Positions 44,087-52,725 of a stretch of DNA of 64,000 nucleotides are shown here, in pieces; the first letter of the stretch is position 1, and every line of letters starts with the position of its first letter. The stretch is from NCBI GenBank assembly GCA_016839245.1, contig JAEOUN010000001.1, forward strand, positions 10,288 to 74,287, read 5' to 3'. The notes under the pieces are model-generated. The model searched no databases and had not been told where the DNA came from. It saw only the letters and a list, made by a program, of their open reading frames with translations. A program made the translations under genes and the position numbers. This DNA is from Candidatus Thorarchaeota archaeon (GTDB taxonomy: Archaea; Asgardarchaeota; Thorarchaeia; Thorarchaeales; Thorarchaeaceae).

Positions 44087-45334
44087 TCATTTGCCATATT
44101 GCTTAATTAGATGTTCCAGATCACCAGCGTTTTTGCAACCCGAGTCAATTGCTGCTTTGATGGAATATTTCGCTTGAGGATGTTTTTTTATTTGATTGCT
44201 TAGCGCTTCGAGTGAAGCCTGTATAATCCATTTCATTCTAGTTGCACAGAGCAAATCAATAAGTATAGCTGTTGCCGAATCATGGTAGTAATTCCCTAGT
44301 GCTGATATAGCCAGAGTGGTTATTCTCAAATCACGTAGATTAGTGAGAATTTCATAAGTAGTGAAAGAATCAGGGGAACGTATTAGAGTAAGATCGGATA
44401 GGCAATGAACGATTTGTCGGTATTTGTCACTTGATTGGGAAGACCGATATTGGCTCAGTGCTTCAAAGAGAAGTGCGTTAAGAGTAGGTACTGCATGTCT
44501 GCTTCCTTGCAGCCTTATGATCTGAGTGTCTTGTTCAATCAAGGATTTGAGTAGCTGGGAATAATCAGGATTTGAGATTCGCTCCCCTACGTTCGTTGAT
44601 TGGACCGTTCTTGCTTTCTTTATTCCTGCCTTAAGCTGTTCTTTTACAGATTGTGGGATTTGTAATACAGATAATACAACTTCGATATCACTATAATCAA
44701 TTTGGAAACCAGTGATACCTAGCTCGGAAAGTGCCCTTCTTCCATAACTGGTCGCCCATAATTGATCTATGTTGATTTTCCCCTCCACGTTACTCAACCG
44801 AAGGCATTCTAGCTCTTCCTTCCTTCTCTCCTCCAGTAACGATCTATGTTTTTCATATAATGGATGATTATGTGGAAGTTCAAAGAAGAGAGTATTGCGG
44901 TTTCTTATTTCTTCAATAGCTTGGTTTAATGCATATTCTTCAAACATAGTTGAGGCTTGTGCAAAAGACTTCTTGCTTTCAACATTTTGCAGAAGACTTA
45001 TTGTAGTTTCTGGAATTGGTTCTAACCCTGGACAAGACAATAATTCGAATATAACCTCTCTGTATTTCAATGACTCAATTTTCTTATTCTTGTTTTGAAT
45101 TGTAAACGGTGTTTTGTAGCTTCGATCTGATGCGTCCATAAGAATTGACACTGCTGTTTTCCAGTCTTTCGTCTTTTCTATGCCGGCTATTAGGTCAAGC
45201 AAATCTCTACATCTTCTTTCTCCAATTGCTTGTGTTACTTCTGAAACCAGTTTGTCCCTTTCTGTGGTCATTATCCGGTCTTTTGTAGCTTTTAGAAACA
45301 ATTTGGAATTCGTGTCACCTGTCATTCTCATCAC
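44087..45334 (-). CDS. Hypothetical 415-aa helical protein
   Basis: A soluble, mostly alpha-helical protein. The C-terminal 150 residues have short helical pairs like HEAT/ARM repeats (LTNLRDLRITTLAISALGNY, ATAILIDLLC, WIIQASLEALSNQ). The rest is charged with no motif I know. The start is uncertain: the first codon is at 45334, and ATG 45268 (MTTERDKL) is an alternative. It lies 12 bp upstream of the acyl-CoA synthetase gene on the same strand. Confidence 0.6.
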   Translation of the reverse strand: MMRMTGDTNSKLFLKATKDRIMTTERDKLVSEVTQAIGERRCRDLLDLIAGIEKTKDWKTAVSILMDASDRSYKTPFTIQNKNKKIESLKYREVIFELLSCPGLEPIPETTISLLQNVESKKSFAQASTMFEEYALNQAIEEIRNRNTLFFELPHNHPLYEKHRSLLEERRKEELECLRLSNVEGKINIDQLWATSYGRRALSELGITGFQIDYSDIEVVLSVLQIPQSVKEQLKAGIKKARTVQSTNVGERISNPDYSQLLKSLIEQDTQIIRLQGSRHAVPTLNALLFEALSQYRSSQSSDKYRQIVHCLSDLTLIRSPDSFTTYEILTNLRDLRITTLAISALGNYYHDSATAILIDLLCATRMKWIIQASLEALSNQIKKHPQAKYSIKAAIDSGCKNAGDLEHLIKQYGK

Positions 45335-45696
45335 AGCTGGTCTTCACAATCATTTTCACTCTCATTTTTTTGGCGAATAAGACTTACTGGTCCAATCATT
45401 TGATGTATTATTTGTATTACATAATAGTTCGCACGAGATTTGTATCACTGGAGTCCCGTTCTAAGATTAGAACTATGTAGAAGTTTGTTCATAATTAGTA
45501 TGAGTGTATTGTGCTGATGACAGTAGGCCAGTGCCGCTTAATCTGATTACAGTAGCATCCTCGGTCATCCGTCGTTGGTATCTCTATCTCCTCAAGCATA
45601 CAAACCTCAAGAAGATCCACGCCGGCAAGAGCGATGTGCTGAAAGAGTCTTGCGGCAAATCATCTGCATGATACACTCGTGCCGTTATTTTTTCCT
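45335..45696. other. Intergenic stretch of about 360 bp
   Basis: The left part is AT-rich with TTGTATTAC at 45412-45420, upstream of the 415-aa gene. The right part (about 45520-45680) is more GC-rich than its surroundings and encodes no protein I can support. A CTGATGA at 45514 followed by CTGA at 45542 recalls half of a C/D box RNA, but the other boxes are missing. Confidence 0.4.
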
Positions 45697-46266
45697 TTAC
45701 CTTTCTGATTCGATTTCAGAGCCAGTCTTGCGTCGGGAGAGTCTAGATTTCAAGGAAAGAGATGTAGACAATGAGTCGAGTGCTGAAAGAATGGTACGTT
45801 CGGCTGATTGATAGCTTTCAATTTCCTCAGATGATAAATCTGTCTTCCCTGCTAATGTATCACGAATTCGGCGATATCCTTCTATTCGGGTGGCAAGTTC
45901 TTCAAAAGGAGAAAAGAATGTAAATTCAAATAATCCAAGATAGGCTAAGAGAAGCATTGTATAAAAACATCGAGTGATATTCTTGCGTGCTTGATTAAGG
46001 GTTCTATTGAATGCGCCTCGTGAAACACCTCTCGATCTACTCGCAGCCTTCGATCGTAAGGAAGCTTTCTCTTTGTACGAGATGTGGTTCTCAAATTCAT
46101 CTTCAATTACAAGGTCTATAAGGAGTGTTTCAAGTTGTGTTTTTGTGAGTATTGATTTTTCCAGAATACTTTGTAGTATTGGTTCCTTCATAACATCCCT
46201 TGTGTTTTTTGCCATTATCCTTAACGAAGGCATTCTTGTTTCTCTTAACGAATCTTCTTCGGTCAT
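45697..46266 (-). CDS. Hypothetical 189-aa protein
   Basis: A soluble, helical, charged protein. The middle (residues 75-120) contains RGVSRGAFNRTLNQARKNIT followed by RCFYTMLLLAYLGLFE, which could be a helix-turn-helix followed by a hydrophobic helix. The C-terminal 40 residues are Ser/Arg/Glu-rich. No family is recognised. Its upstream region carries TTGTATTAC at 46419-46427. Confidence 0.55.
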   Translation of the reverse strand: MTEEDSLRETRMPSLRIMAKNTRDVMKEPILQSILEKSILTKTQLETLLIDLVIEDEFENHISYKEKASLRSKAASRSRGVSRGAFNRTLNQARKNITRCFYTMLLLAYLGLFEFTFFSPFEELATRIEGYRRIRDTLAGKTDLSSEEIESYQSAERTILSALDSLSTSLSLKSRLSRRKTGSEIESER

Positions 46267-46443
46267 GAATTACTCCTCTACTGTCAAGCTTTCGAACCTC
46301 ATATTCCTTTAATCAATGAATAGAGGATTATAAGCGTCTCTTTTCTTAGTCTAATTGAAAGACCTCAGATGGATACAAAATTGTATACACGATATTTAAG
46401 ATTGTGTCCGATAAGTAATTGTATTACAACTAATATAGGAGAC

Positions 46444-46860
46444 CTATTTAACAGGCAAGGTCCATTCAGATTCGTTTGATATTGGAACAAAACCAAGAAT
46501 TAGATTGCCCCTAATCTCATCGAACTTGAAGATGCCAAAAACATAGTTAGCGTCTTTTGTTTTCCATTCTATTTTACTGCGTGCTAAATAATGTTGGAAA
46601 ATTGCACGAGACCGTTTTCGTATTTCGGCGAATAGATTTCGGTATCGTTTTCTTTGTGAAGGGCGGATTTTCCAACGTTCCATAATGAATTTGTTTGCCA
46701 AGCTGTTGCTGGAAATCAGAATAGATTTGCCTTTTCTTTTTGTGCTTTCTGACATCTCTTGAAGAATGACTCTTAAGCAGTCTGGGATTGTGGCAAGAAT
46801 GGAAGGTGTCGTTTCAGGTTCGAATACAATGGTTCTTGAATCGTCGTGTGTTGTCCGCAA
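46444..46860 (-). CDS. Hypothetical 138-aa protein
   Basis: A small basic protein with a helix-rich middle (QRKRYRNLFAEIRKRSRAIF) and a beta-rich ending (YVFGIFKFDEIRGNLILGFV). No membrane segment or family is recognised. It belongs to a run of orphan genes between 41 and 47 kb. Confidence 0.55.
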   Translation of the reverse strand: MRTTHDDSRTIVFEPETTPSILATIPDCLRVILQEMSESTKRKGKSILISSNSLANKFIMERWKIRPSQRKRYRNLFAEIRKRSRAIFQHYLARSKIEWKTKDANYVFGIFKFDEIRGNLILGFVPISNESEWTLPVK

Positions 46861-47061
46861 GGTTCATCATAAACTAGTACAAATATACCCTTAAGAGACC
46901 CTATGAGATCTTGTCCAATGTAATATACGTGTTCCATTGAGGATAAGTATATCGAAACCTGAATTTGTTTCTATATTGTATTTCTATTGAACAATAGAAT
47001 TGTTGTCACTTCATTGTATTAATATCTGGAGAGATGTGAAACCTAATTGAGGTCTTGGTAA

Positions 47062-49407
47062 GTGACTCACCAAGCTGTAATACATGTCAAGGGGATTGTA
47101 CAAGGTGTTGGATTTAGGCCATTTGTCTATCGCTTGGCTACAAGTTTCGCACTGACTGGGTATGTTCTGAATCTAGGTGATGCCGGAGTTAGAATTGTTG
47201 TGGAAGGCGAGAAACCATTAATTCTCCAGTTAATTGACAAAATAAAGACGAAACCACCATCAATATCTCGAGTCGATTCAGTTATCGTAGAATGGAAAGA
47301 TGTCACAGGGATGTTTGACAGATTCTTCATCGAAAAATCATCCATAAAAAAGGGCAAAGAAGTTGCTCCGGATATTCCTCCTGATATTGCGATATGCAAG
47401 TCATGTATCTCTGACATGAGAGATTCGAGCTCCCGATGGTATGGATATCCTTTCACATCATGTGCCGCGTGTGGACCAAGGTATTCGACAATCACATCAT
47501 TGCCTTATGATCGCCAAAATACAACTATGATCGATTTTCCCCTTTGTAATGATTGTAATACAGGTTATACGAATCCTCTAGACCGTCGGTATCATGCTCA
47601 AACAACTGCATGTGAGAAATGTGGGCCCCTTTATCAGTTGGTTGATTCGGAGCGTAATGGAAGTAGGAAGAGAAATGCTATTGTCCTTGCAGCAAAGCTG
47701 ATTTCGGAGGGAGCGATTATTGCATTGCAGGGCATTGGTGGAACTCATCTGGTTACAAAGACAACAGATGTATCTCCAATTGAATTGCTTAGAAAAAGAA
47801 AAGGTCGATTAGAACGTCCTTTTGCTATTATGGTTCGAAACATTCGTACTCTAAGAGAGATGCTCAGTCCAACAAGGGAAGAAATCGATCTTCTTCAGTC
47901 TTGGCGAAGACCGGTAGTGCTTGTGAGAAAGTACAACCATATTGAAAATATATCAACTGTAATACCACAGGGATCGCTAGATGTGATATCTCCCAGTCTG
48001 GATACTGTGGGAGTCATGTTGCCCTATGCCCCAGTACATCACTTACTTTTTGACTTGCTTAAAGAGCCGGCTCTAGTAATGACAAGTGCCAATCCAACTG
48101 GTGTGCCAATGTATATTGATTCCAAAACTATAATATCTGAGTTGAATGATGTTGCAGATTATTTCTTAATACATAATAGGAGGATTTACCAGAGAGTTGA
48201 TGATTCTGTAATTAAATTTGTGACTCAACAGACTCCTGTTTTCATTCGACGTGCAAGAGGATATGTTCCAGACCCAATCCCATTAGAAGGAATTTCTTCG
48301 TCGCTAATAATTATGGGTGTGGGCCCAGAAGAAAAGGTGACAGCTGCAATTGTAAAAGCTGGCAGGGCATATGTAACACAGCATATAGGCGATATTGATC
48401 AACTAGAGAATGTTCATTTTCTTGAAAATAGTATTAATCATATGATGCATCTGCTAGATGTACAAAGTTTAGATAAGATTGCCTGTGATCTTCATCCCGA
48501 ATTCCTGACGACAGAATTCGCCGAAAGACTAGCTCGTGATAGAGATGTTCCCTTAATTCGCGTACAGCACCATCATGCCCACTTGGCATCGATCCTAGCA
48601 GATAACGGTCTTGCTGCTGATACAAATATTACTTGTATTACAGCAGATGGCTATGGTTACGGTCCAGATGGTACCGGATGGGGAGGAGATGTTCTCTATG
48701 GGAACGCACAAACCTATGAGCGAGTTGGAGGGCTGAAACCAGTATTATATCCAGGTGGAGACCTTTCCGCAAGGTTTGCTGTTCGGGCTTTACTAGGAAT
48801 TATGGGTGAAGAATTGGAGATGGATGAAGTATTGGGGATGGCTTATGGAAAAAGAATAGCAGCGAATGTTTCTCTCAATGAAGAAACCTACAGAATTTTG
48901 AAGGATGCATGGTTGCGTAACTTGAATAATATAGAGAGTACGAGTACTGGTCGCTTTCTCGACGCACTATCTGTGGCTTTAGACGTATGTTATGAAAACT
49001 CTTATGATGGAGAATGTCCTATGAAACTTGAATCAATAGCAGCAAGATCCGGACCCAAAATAAAGGCAATGTTTCTTGAGTCAGAGGGAATCGTGGAATT
49101 AGATACAACTGAATCACTAAAGCAGATATTGAAATACAAGAAAGAAGGAATTCATTGCGATAAATTGGCATTTTCGGCGCAATGGCATTTGGGTCATTCT
49201 TTGGCAAAGATTGCGTGCGATAATGCCGAGAAGAATCATGTTGAATTTGTAGCTTTTTCTGGGGGTGTTGCCTTGAATCGCATTATCAGTCAATCAATCG
49301 CAAGGTATGTAAGTAATAGAAATCTAAAGCTACTCCTTCACAGAAATGTACCACCTGGGGATGGTGGTGTTTCGCTCGGTCAAGTATTAGTTGCATCTAT
49401 GAACTAG
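47062..49407 (+). CDS. hypF: Carbamoyltransferase HypF
   Basis: Hydrogenase maturation protein that converts carbamoyl phosphate into the carbamoyl-AMP used to make the cyanide ligands of the NiFe site. GTG 47062 follows GAGGT at good spacing. Domains in order are acylphosphatase (VKGIVQGVGFRPFVYRL, residues 1-90), two zinc fingers (CKSC/CAACG and CNDCN/CEKCG, residues 105-190), a YrdC/Sua5 domain (residues 200-380) and a Kae1-like carbamoyltransferase domain with HHHAHLAS and the FSGGVALN ending. The length of 781 aa is normal. HypC, D and E are not in the window. Confidence 0.97.
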   Translation: MTHQAVIHVKGIVQGVGFRPFVYRLATSFALTGYVLNLGDAGVRIVVEGEKPLILQLIDKIKTKPPSISRVDSVIVEWKDVTGMFDRFFIEKSSIKKGKEVAPDIPPDIAICKSCISDMRDSSSRWYGYPFTSCAACGPRYSTITSLPYDRQNTTMIDFPLCNDCNTGYTNPLDRRYHAQTTACEKCGPLYQLVDSERNGSRKRNAIVLAAKLISEGAIIALQGIGGTHLVTKTTDVSPIELLRKRKGRLERPFAIMVRNIRTLREMLSPTREEIDLLQSWRRPVVLVRKYNHIENISTVIPQGSLDVISPSLDTVGVMLPYAPVHHLLFDLLKEPALVMTSANPTGVPMYIDSKTIISELNDVADYFLIHNRRIYQRVDDSVIKFVTQQTPVFIRRARGYVPDPIPLEGISSSLIIMGVGPEEKVTAAIVKAGRAYVTQHIGDIDQLENVHFLENSINHMMHLLDVQSLDKIACDLHPEFLTTEFAERLARDRDVPLIRVQHHHAHLASILADNGLAADTNITCITADGYGYGPDGTGWGGDVLYGNAQTYERVGGLKPVLYPGGDLSARFAVRALLGIMGEELEMDEVLGMAYGKRIAANVSLNEETYRILKDAWLRNLNNIESTSTGRFLDALSVALDVCYENSYDGECPMKLESIAARSGPKIKAMFLESEGIVELDTTESLKQILKYKKEGIHCDKLAFSAQWHLGHSLAKIACDNAEKNHVEFVAFSGGVALNRIISQSIARYVSNRNLKLLLHRNVPPGDGGVSLGQVLVASMN

Positions 49408-49430
49408 TGTTGTGATACTAGTAATACAAA

Positions 49431-50048
49431 TCATTGGGATACGGATTGCACTGCTTGTAAACCAAGTTGGAATGCTGTGGTATTGACTATCTCGAATTTC
49501 TTTGGAAATGCATTGCGTATTTCCTTCAGAGCGCTTTCTTCCGATATTGGGATGATACCGGTTCCAATAAGCCCTCCAAACATTACCATATTAAGAGAAC
49601 GAGAACTTCCAGCCTGAATGGCCAATTTCATTGCATCGATTTCAACAAGATTATTTGTGAATTTCTTAATATTGGTAACTATTTCTTCATGCTTTGGATA
49701 TTCTACTTGACCCATAGATACAGCAACCGGATATAAGATATGAGAATTCATTAAGACATGACCATCTTTTGCTATAGTCTGTATTTCTCTAAGGGTTTCA
49801 ATAGGTTCGAAACCGATTAGTAATTGTGCAGTACCGGCATCAACGACTGGTCCGTATGCATTCTTTCCAATCCTGACCGTACAAACAACATGACCACCTC
49901 TTTGAGCCATTCCATGAATTTCTCCGACTCGCACATTATAGGACTGTGATAATGCAGACTTGGCCAAAATTTCAGCAAGAGTAAGGACACCTTGGCCGCC
50001 AACTCCCGAAATTACAATATTGACTGCATTATCGATATTACAGGTCAT
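49431..50048 (-). CDS. iorB: Indolepyruvate ferredoxin oxidoreductase, beta subunit
   Basis: Small subunit of the enzyme that oxidatively decarboxylates aryl pyruvates from aromatic amino acids to aryl-acetyl-CoA, reducing ferredoxin. The 205-aa sequence has the family start VISGVGGQGVLTLAEILA and GEIHGMAQRGGHVVCTVR. It directly follows iorA with no gap. It is convergent with hypF. Confidence 0.95.
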   Translation of the reverse strand: MTCNIDNAVNIVISGVGGQGVLTLAEILAKSALSQSYNVRVGEIHGMAQRGGHVVCTVRIGKNAYGPVVDAGTAQLLIGFEPIETLREIQTIAKDGHVLMNSHILYPVAVSMGQVEYPKHEEIVTNIKKFTNNLVEIDAMKLAIQAGSSRSLNMVMFGGLIGTGIIPISEESALKEIRNAFPKKFEIVNTTAFQLGLQAVQSVSQ

Positions 50049-51941
50049 TTACTCCACCTCTCGTTTGATCGCACCTTGAGGGCATACTGCAATGCATGTG
50101 CCACACAAATTGCAAAGAGTCTCGTCTATTACTGCTTTTTCGGTTTTAGGATCTTGGTACATGGCAGGACAAGACAATCTATTCAAACAGCGCTTACAGG
50201 CATTGCATAGCTTTTCATCTACGTAATATTTTGGCGCAAAATCACCAGTACGTCTACGTTCAGCTGCTGTCAAAAGCGCACAAGGTTCTTTTGAAACAAG
50301 TACCGCAGGCAAGCTGTTATTTCTAACCCAGCTTACCATCTTACGAACCTCAGCAACTAGGTCAGCTATAGAATCGAAAGGATTTACGACTTTCACATAT
50401 TTGACACCAAGACCTTTGCATACTTGAGAAATATCAAGAGGCGTAACTTGCTTTTGCATTCCTGTGACACCTGTACCAGGGTGGGGTTGATGCCCTGTCA
50501 TGGCTGTTGTTCTATTGTCGAGAACAACGACGCTAATTGGATGTTCGTTGTAGACTGCACTGGCAATTCCAGGAAGAGCAGAAGCAAAGAATGTACTATC
50601 ACCGATAGTAGCGATGACATCCTGTTTAGTGACCTTAGCAATTCCACATGCTGTTGTTATAGAAGAACCCATGTCAAAGAGGATGTCAGCTGTTTCTAAT
50701 GGTGGCGCAATGCTTAGGGTATAACAGCCAATATCAGAAGGATAGATAGCTTTTCCTCTTGTCGCTGTACGAATAGCATAGTAGCTTGCCCTGTGTGGAC
50801 AACCAGCACATAACAAAGGTGGACGGGGTGGAAGTGTGGGTAAGTCCTTCAAGCGGTCGTCAATTTCCTGCCAGTTAATAGGTGTATTACAATTAATAGC
50901 CTTGGTTAATCCTTCAATCACTATGCGTGGACTATATTCAAAAACCCGGGGAAAATAGCCCTGTTCTTTCCCCATGATTTCGACTTCGATCTTATTCAGC
51001 TGGGCAATGCGCCGAACATGAGTTTCTAAGAAAGGTTCCAACTCTTCGACAACAACAACCCTTCTATGCCGTCTAAGAAAATCTGCAATTGTTTTATCAG
51101 GAACTGGGTGGGTTAAACCCAATTTGAGTATCTCAGCTTTGCAATCTATTGAGAGTAGTGCTTCAAGGACATAGTTGTAAGAAACTCCGCTTGTGATAAT
51201 TCCGAGCTCTCCGCTCCCTTGTGTGAAGTTCAGAAAGGAAGACTCTGAGATTTCCTTTGCTCGCTCTATGGTTTCTAGAAGAATGGGATGTCGTTTGCGT
51301 GCAACAGAAGGGAGTGGTACGAAACGGAAAGGGTCTTTGATAAAGTGTATAGTTTCCGGTCGCTCCTTGATTTTGCCAAAGATTACAGGTGCTCGTGTGT
51401 GGTTGACACGAGTTGTGGTTCTAAGTAGCACTGGGAGCTCAAGCATCTCCGATAGTTCATAGGCTTGCAAGAGCATGGCTTTTGCCTCGGAAGGATCGCT
51501 TGGTTCAAGCATAGGTATGTTGCCCATCAATGCATAATATCGACTATCATTTTCGTTTTGAGAGCTCCACATGCTAGGGTCATCTGCGACTAAGATGACC
51601 ATTCCTCCCCTCACACCCACATAGGCAAGAGAAAAGAAGGGATCGGCGGCCACATTCAAACCTGGACCCTTGCAAATCATCATAGCACGTACGCCAGCAA
51701 CTGCTGCAGCACCTGCTACCTCAAGTGCAACTTTTTCATTTGCACTAAATTCGAAATAGAAATTGGGTATGTGAGGAGCCATAAAGGTCAGATTATTACC
51801 TATTTCGCTGCTTGGAGTTCCAGGGTAGACTGCAACGAGTCGTACTCCAGCTTCAAATACTCCACGAGCAATTGCTTCGTTAGCAAGAAGAAGAATCTCT
51901 TTTCCAGGTGCATCTTCCAGAAGTACCGTTGCTTTTGTCAA
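50049..51941 (-). CDS. iorA: Indolepyruvate ferredoxin oxidoreductase, alpha subunit
   Basis: Large, thiamine-diphosphate-dependent subunit (630 aa). The N-terminal pyrimidine domain starts near GNEAIARGVFEAGV-type sequence (LLANEAIARGVFEAGVRLVA), the ThDP-binding GDSTFFASALPGI lies near residue 440, PHRASYYAI contains the CxxC pair before it, and the C-terminal ferredoxin domain carries two four-cysteine clusters (CNACKRCLNRLSCP and CNLCGTCIAVCP). Its promoter region at 52020-52069 contains a TATA-like stretch and a GAACACGTGTTC palindrome. Confidence 0.96.
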   Translation of the reverse strand: MTKATVLLEDAPGKEILLLANEAIARGVFEAGVRLVAVYPGTPSSEIGNNLTFMAPHIPNFYFEFSANEKVALEVAGAAAVAGVRAMMICKGPGLNVAADPFFSLAYVGVRGGMVILVADDPSMWSSQNENDSRYYALMGNIPMLEPSDPSEAKAMLLQAYELSEMLELPVLLRTTTRVNHTRAPVIFGKIKERPETIHFIKDPFRFVPLPSVARKRHPILLETIERAKEISESSFLNFTQGSGELGIITSGVSYNYVLEALLSIDCKAEILKLGLTHPVPDKTIADFLRRHRRVVVVEELEPFLETHVRRIAQLNKIEVEIMGKEQGYFPRVFEYSPRIVIEGLTKAINCNTPINWQEIDDRLKDLPTLPPRPPLLCAGCPHRASYYAIRTATRGKAIYPSDIGCYTLSIAPPLETADILFDMGSSITTACGIAKVTKQDVIATIGDSTFFASALPGIASAVYNEHPISVVVLDNRTTAMTGHQPHPGTGVTGMQKQVTPLDISQVCKGLGVKYVKVVNPFDSIADLVAEVRKMVSWVRNNSLPAVLVSKEPCALLTAAERRRTGDFAPKYYVDEKLCNACKRCLNRLSCPAMYQDPKTEKAVIDETLCNLCGTCIAVCPQGAIKREVE

Positions 51942-52057
51942 GAAATGCTGCCTCCAATTAACTCTTTGTAGTCAATGATTTTCCACCCCTAAGAGGTCTG
52001 TATCAACCTTGTGGTTTTGGAAAAGGTCTTAGTATTATAATACGAATAATACATTTT

Positions 52058-52069
52058 GAACACGTGTTC
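52058..52069. promoter_or_regulatory. Palindrome GAACACGTGTTC (copy 1), in the iorA promoter region
   Basis: A perfect 12-bp palindrome 117 bp upstream of the iorA start. An identical copy at 52282-52293 and a related one at 52603-52616 (GGAACA, 2 bp, TGTTCC) bracket the 96-aa gene. This pattern is typical of a dimeric regulator's operator. Confidence 0.45.
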
Positions 52070-52281
52070 TAATTTACAGAATAGTGTTTTGCCATACGAT
52101 CATACCCCTTGGTTTCCGGTCGAATTAATGAAAATGGAGAATTACAGCATTGATATATTTAATAATAAAAATGGAGATAAATGCAATTTAGAAAACCAGT
52201 ATTTATATTTGTTGGTATCTAAATATATTAGTCATACTTTTGATATTCTCTATCAGAAACGAAGGGGTACTATCCCTGTTC

Positions 52282-52293
52282 GAACACGTGTTC
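52282..52293. promoter_or_regulatory. Palindrome GAACACGTGTTC (copy 2)
   Basis: Identical to the copy at 52058, located 12 bp beyond the stop of the 96-aa minus-strand gene. Its spacing from copy 1 is 224 bp. Confidence 0.4.
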
Positions 52294-52304
52294 CATGCTT
52301 TTCT

Positions 52305-52595
52305 TTACACGACTTGAAACACTTCCGCATTCAGAATATCGGAATAGGATGCAAATAGATTATCAAATAGGTGTTTACAAGACTCTGGAACAAGAATTGC
52401 TGAATCTGTTACAACCTCTGCACCTAGGCATTGATCTATAAGACCTCTTTTTTTCTTTTGCTTAAATCCACTCTTTGTTTTCCAACTATACAAATATCCA
52501 TAAAGCTCCTTTGTGAAAGAAACTCTACGTGCATTGAATTCACGTGCCTTTTTGCAATCATATAGATACAGGAATCTTGTCATATCTCTCAGCAA
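52305..52595 (-). CDS. Hypothetical 96-aa protein
   Basis: A small basic protein (SWKTKSGFKQKKKRGLIDQC, then CLGAEVVTDSAILVPESC) whose pattern looks conserved and archaeal, but I cannot name the family. TTG 52595 or ATG 52583 may be the start. A GGAACA..TGTTCC inverted repeat at 52603-52616 lies directly upstream, so it could be autoregulated or controlled by the same factor as iorA. Confidence 0.55.
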   Translation of the reverse strand: MLRDMTRFLYLYDCKKAREFNARRVSFTKELYGYLYSWKTKSGFKQKKKRGLIDQCLGAEVVTDSAILVPESCKHLFDNLFASYSDILNAEVFQVV

Positions 52596-52602
52596 ACTAC
52601 TT

Positions 52603-52616
52603 GGAACACCTGTTCC
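52603..52616. promoter_or_regulatory. Inverted repeat GGAACA-CC-TGTTCC upstream of the 96-aa gene
   Basis: Six-base arms around a 2-bp centre. The arms match the ends of the two GAACACGTGTTC palindromes nearby. It lies 8 bp upstream of the TTG start of the minus-strand gene and about 110 bp upstream of the lysine-degradation operon on the other strand. Confidence 0.4.
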
Positions 52617-52725
52617 GATTTTAGCTTGAGTAATACATTTCTGATATGGAAAGGTTAAAGCATAGTATTCAATCCCACGGCCTTGTCCTAACTTGGTAAA
52701 TGCAAATCAGCTTGGAGGAAAGTAT

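Larger units (their letters stand above)
51942..52304. other. Intergenic stretch of about 360 bp with palindromes
   Basis: AT-rich DNA upstream of iorA. GAACACGTGTTC occurs at 52058-52069 and again at 52282-52293. A plus-strand frame of 100 codons (52056-52358) starts inside the first palindrome, overlaps the minus gene and looks non-coding. Confidence 0.5.

Noticed and set aside
45514..45546. Half of a C/D box sRNA (CTGATGA ... CTGA)
   Set aside because: No C' and D boxes follow at the required spacing.
52056..52358. A 100-codon plus-strand frame
   Set aside because: It starts inside a regulatory palindrome, overlaps the 96-aa minus gene and has unlikely composition with no SD.
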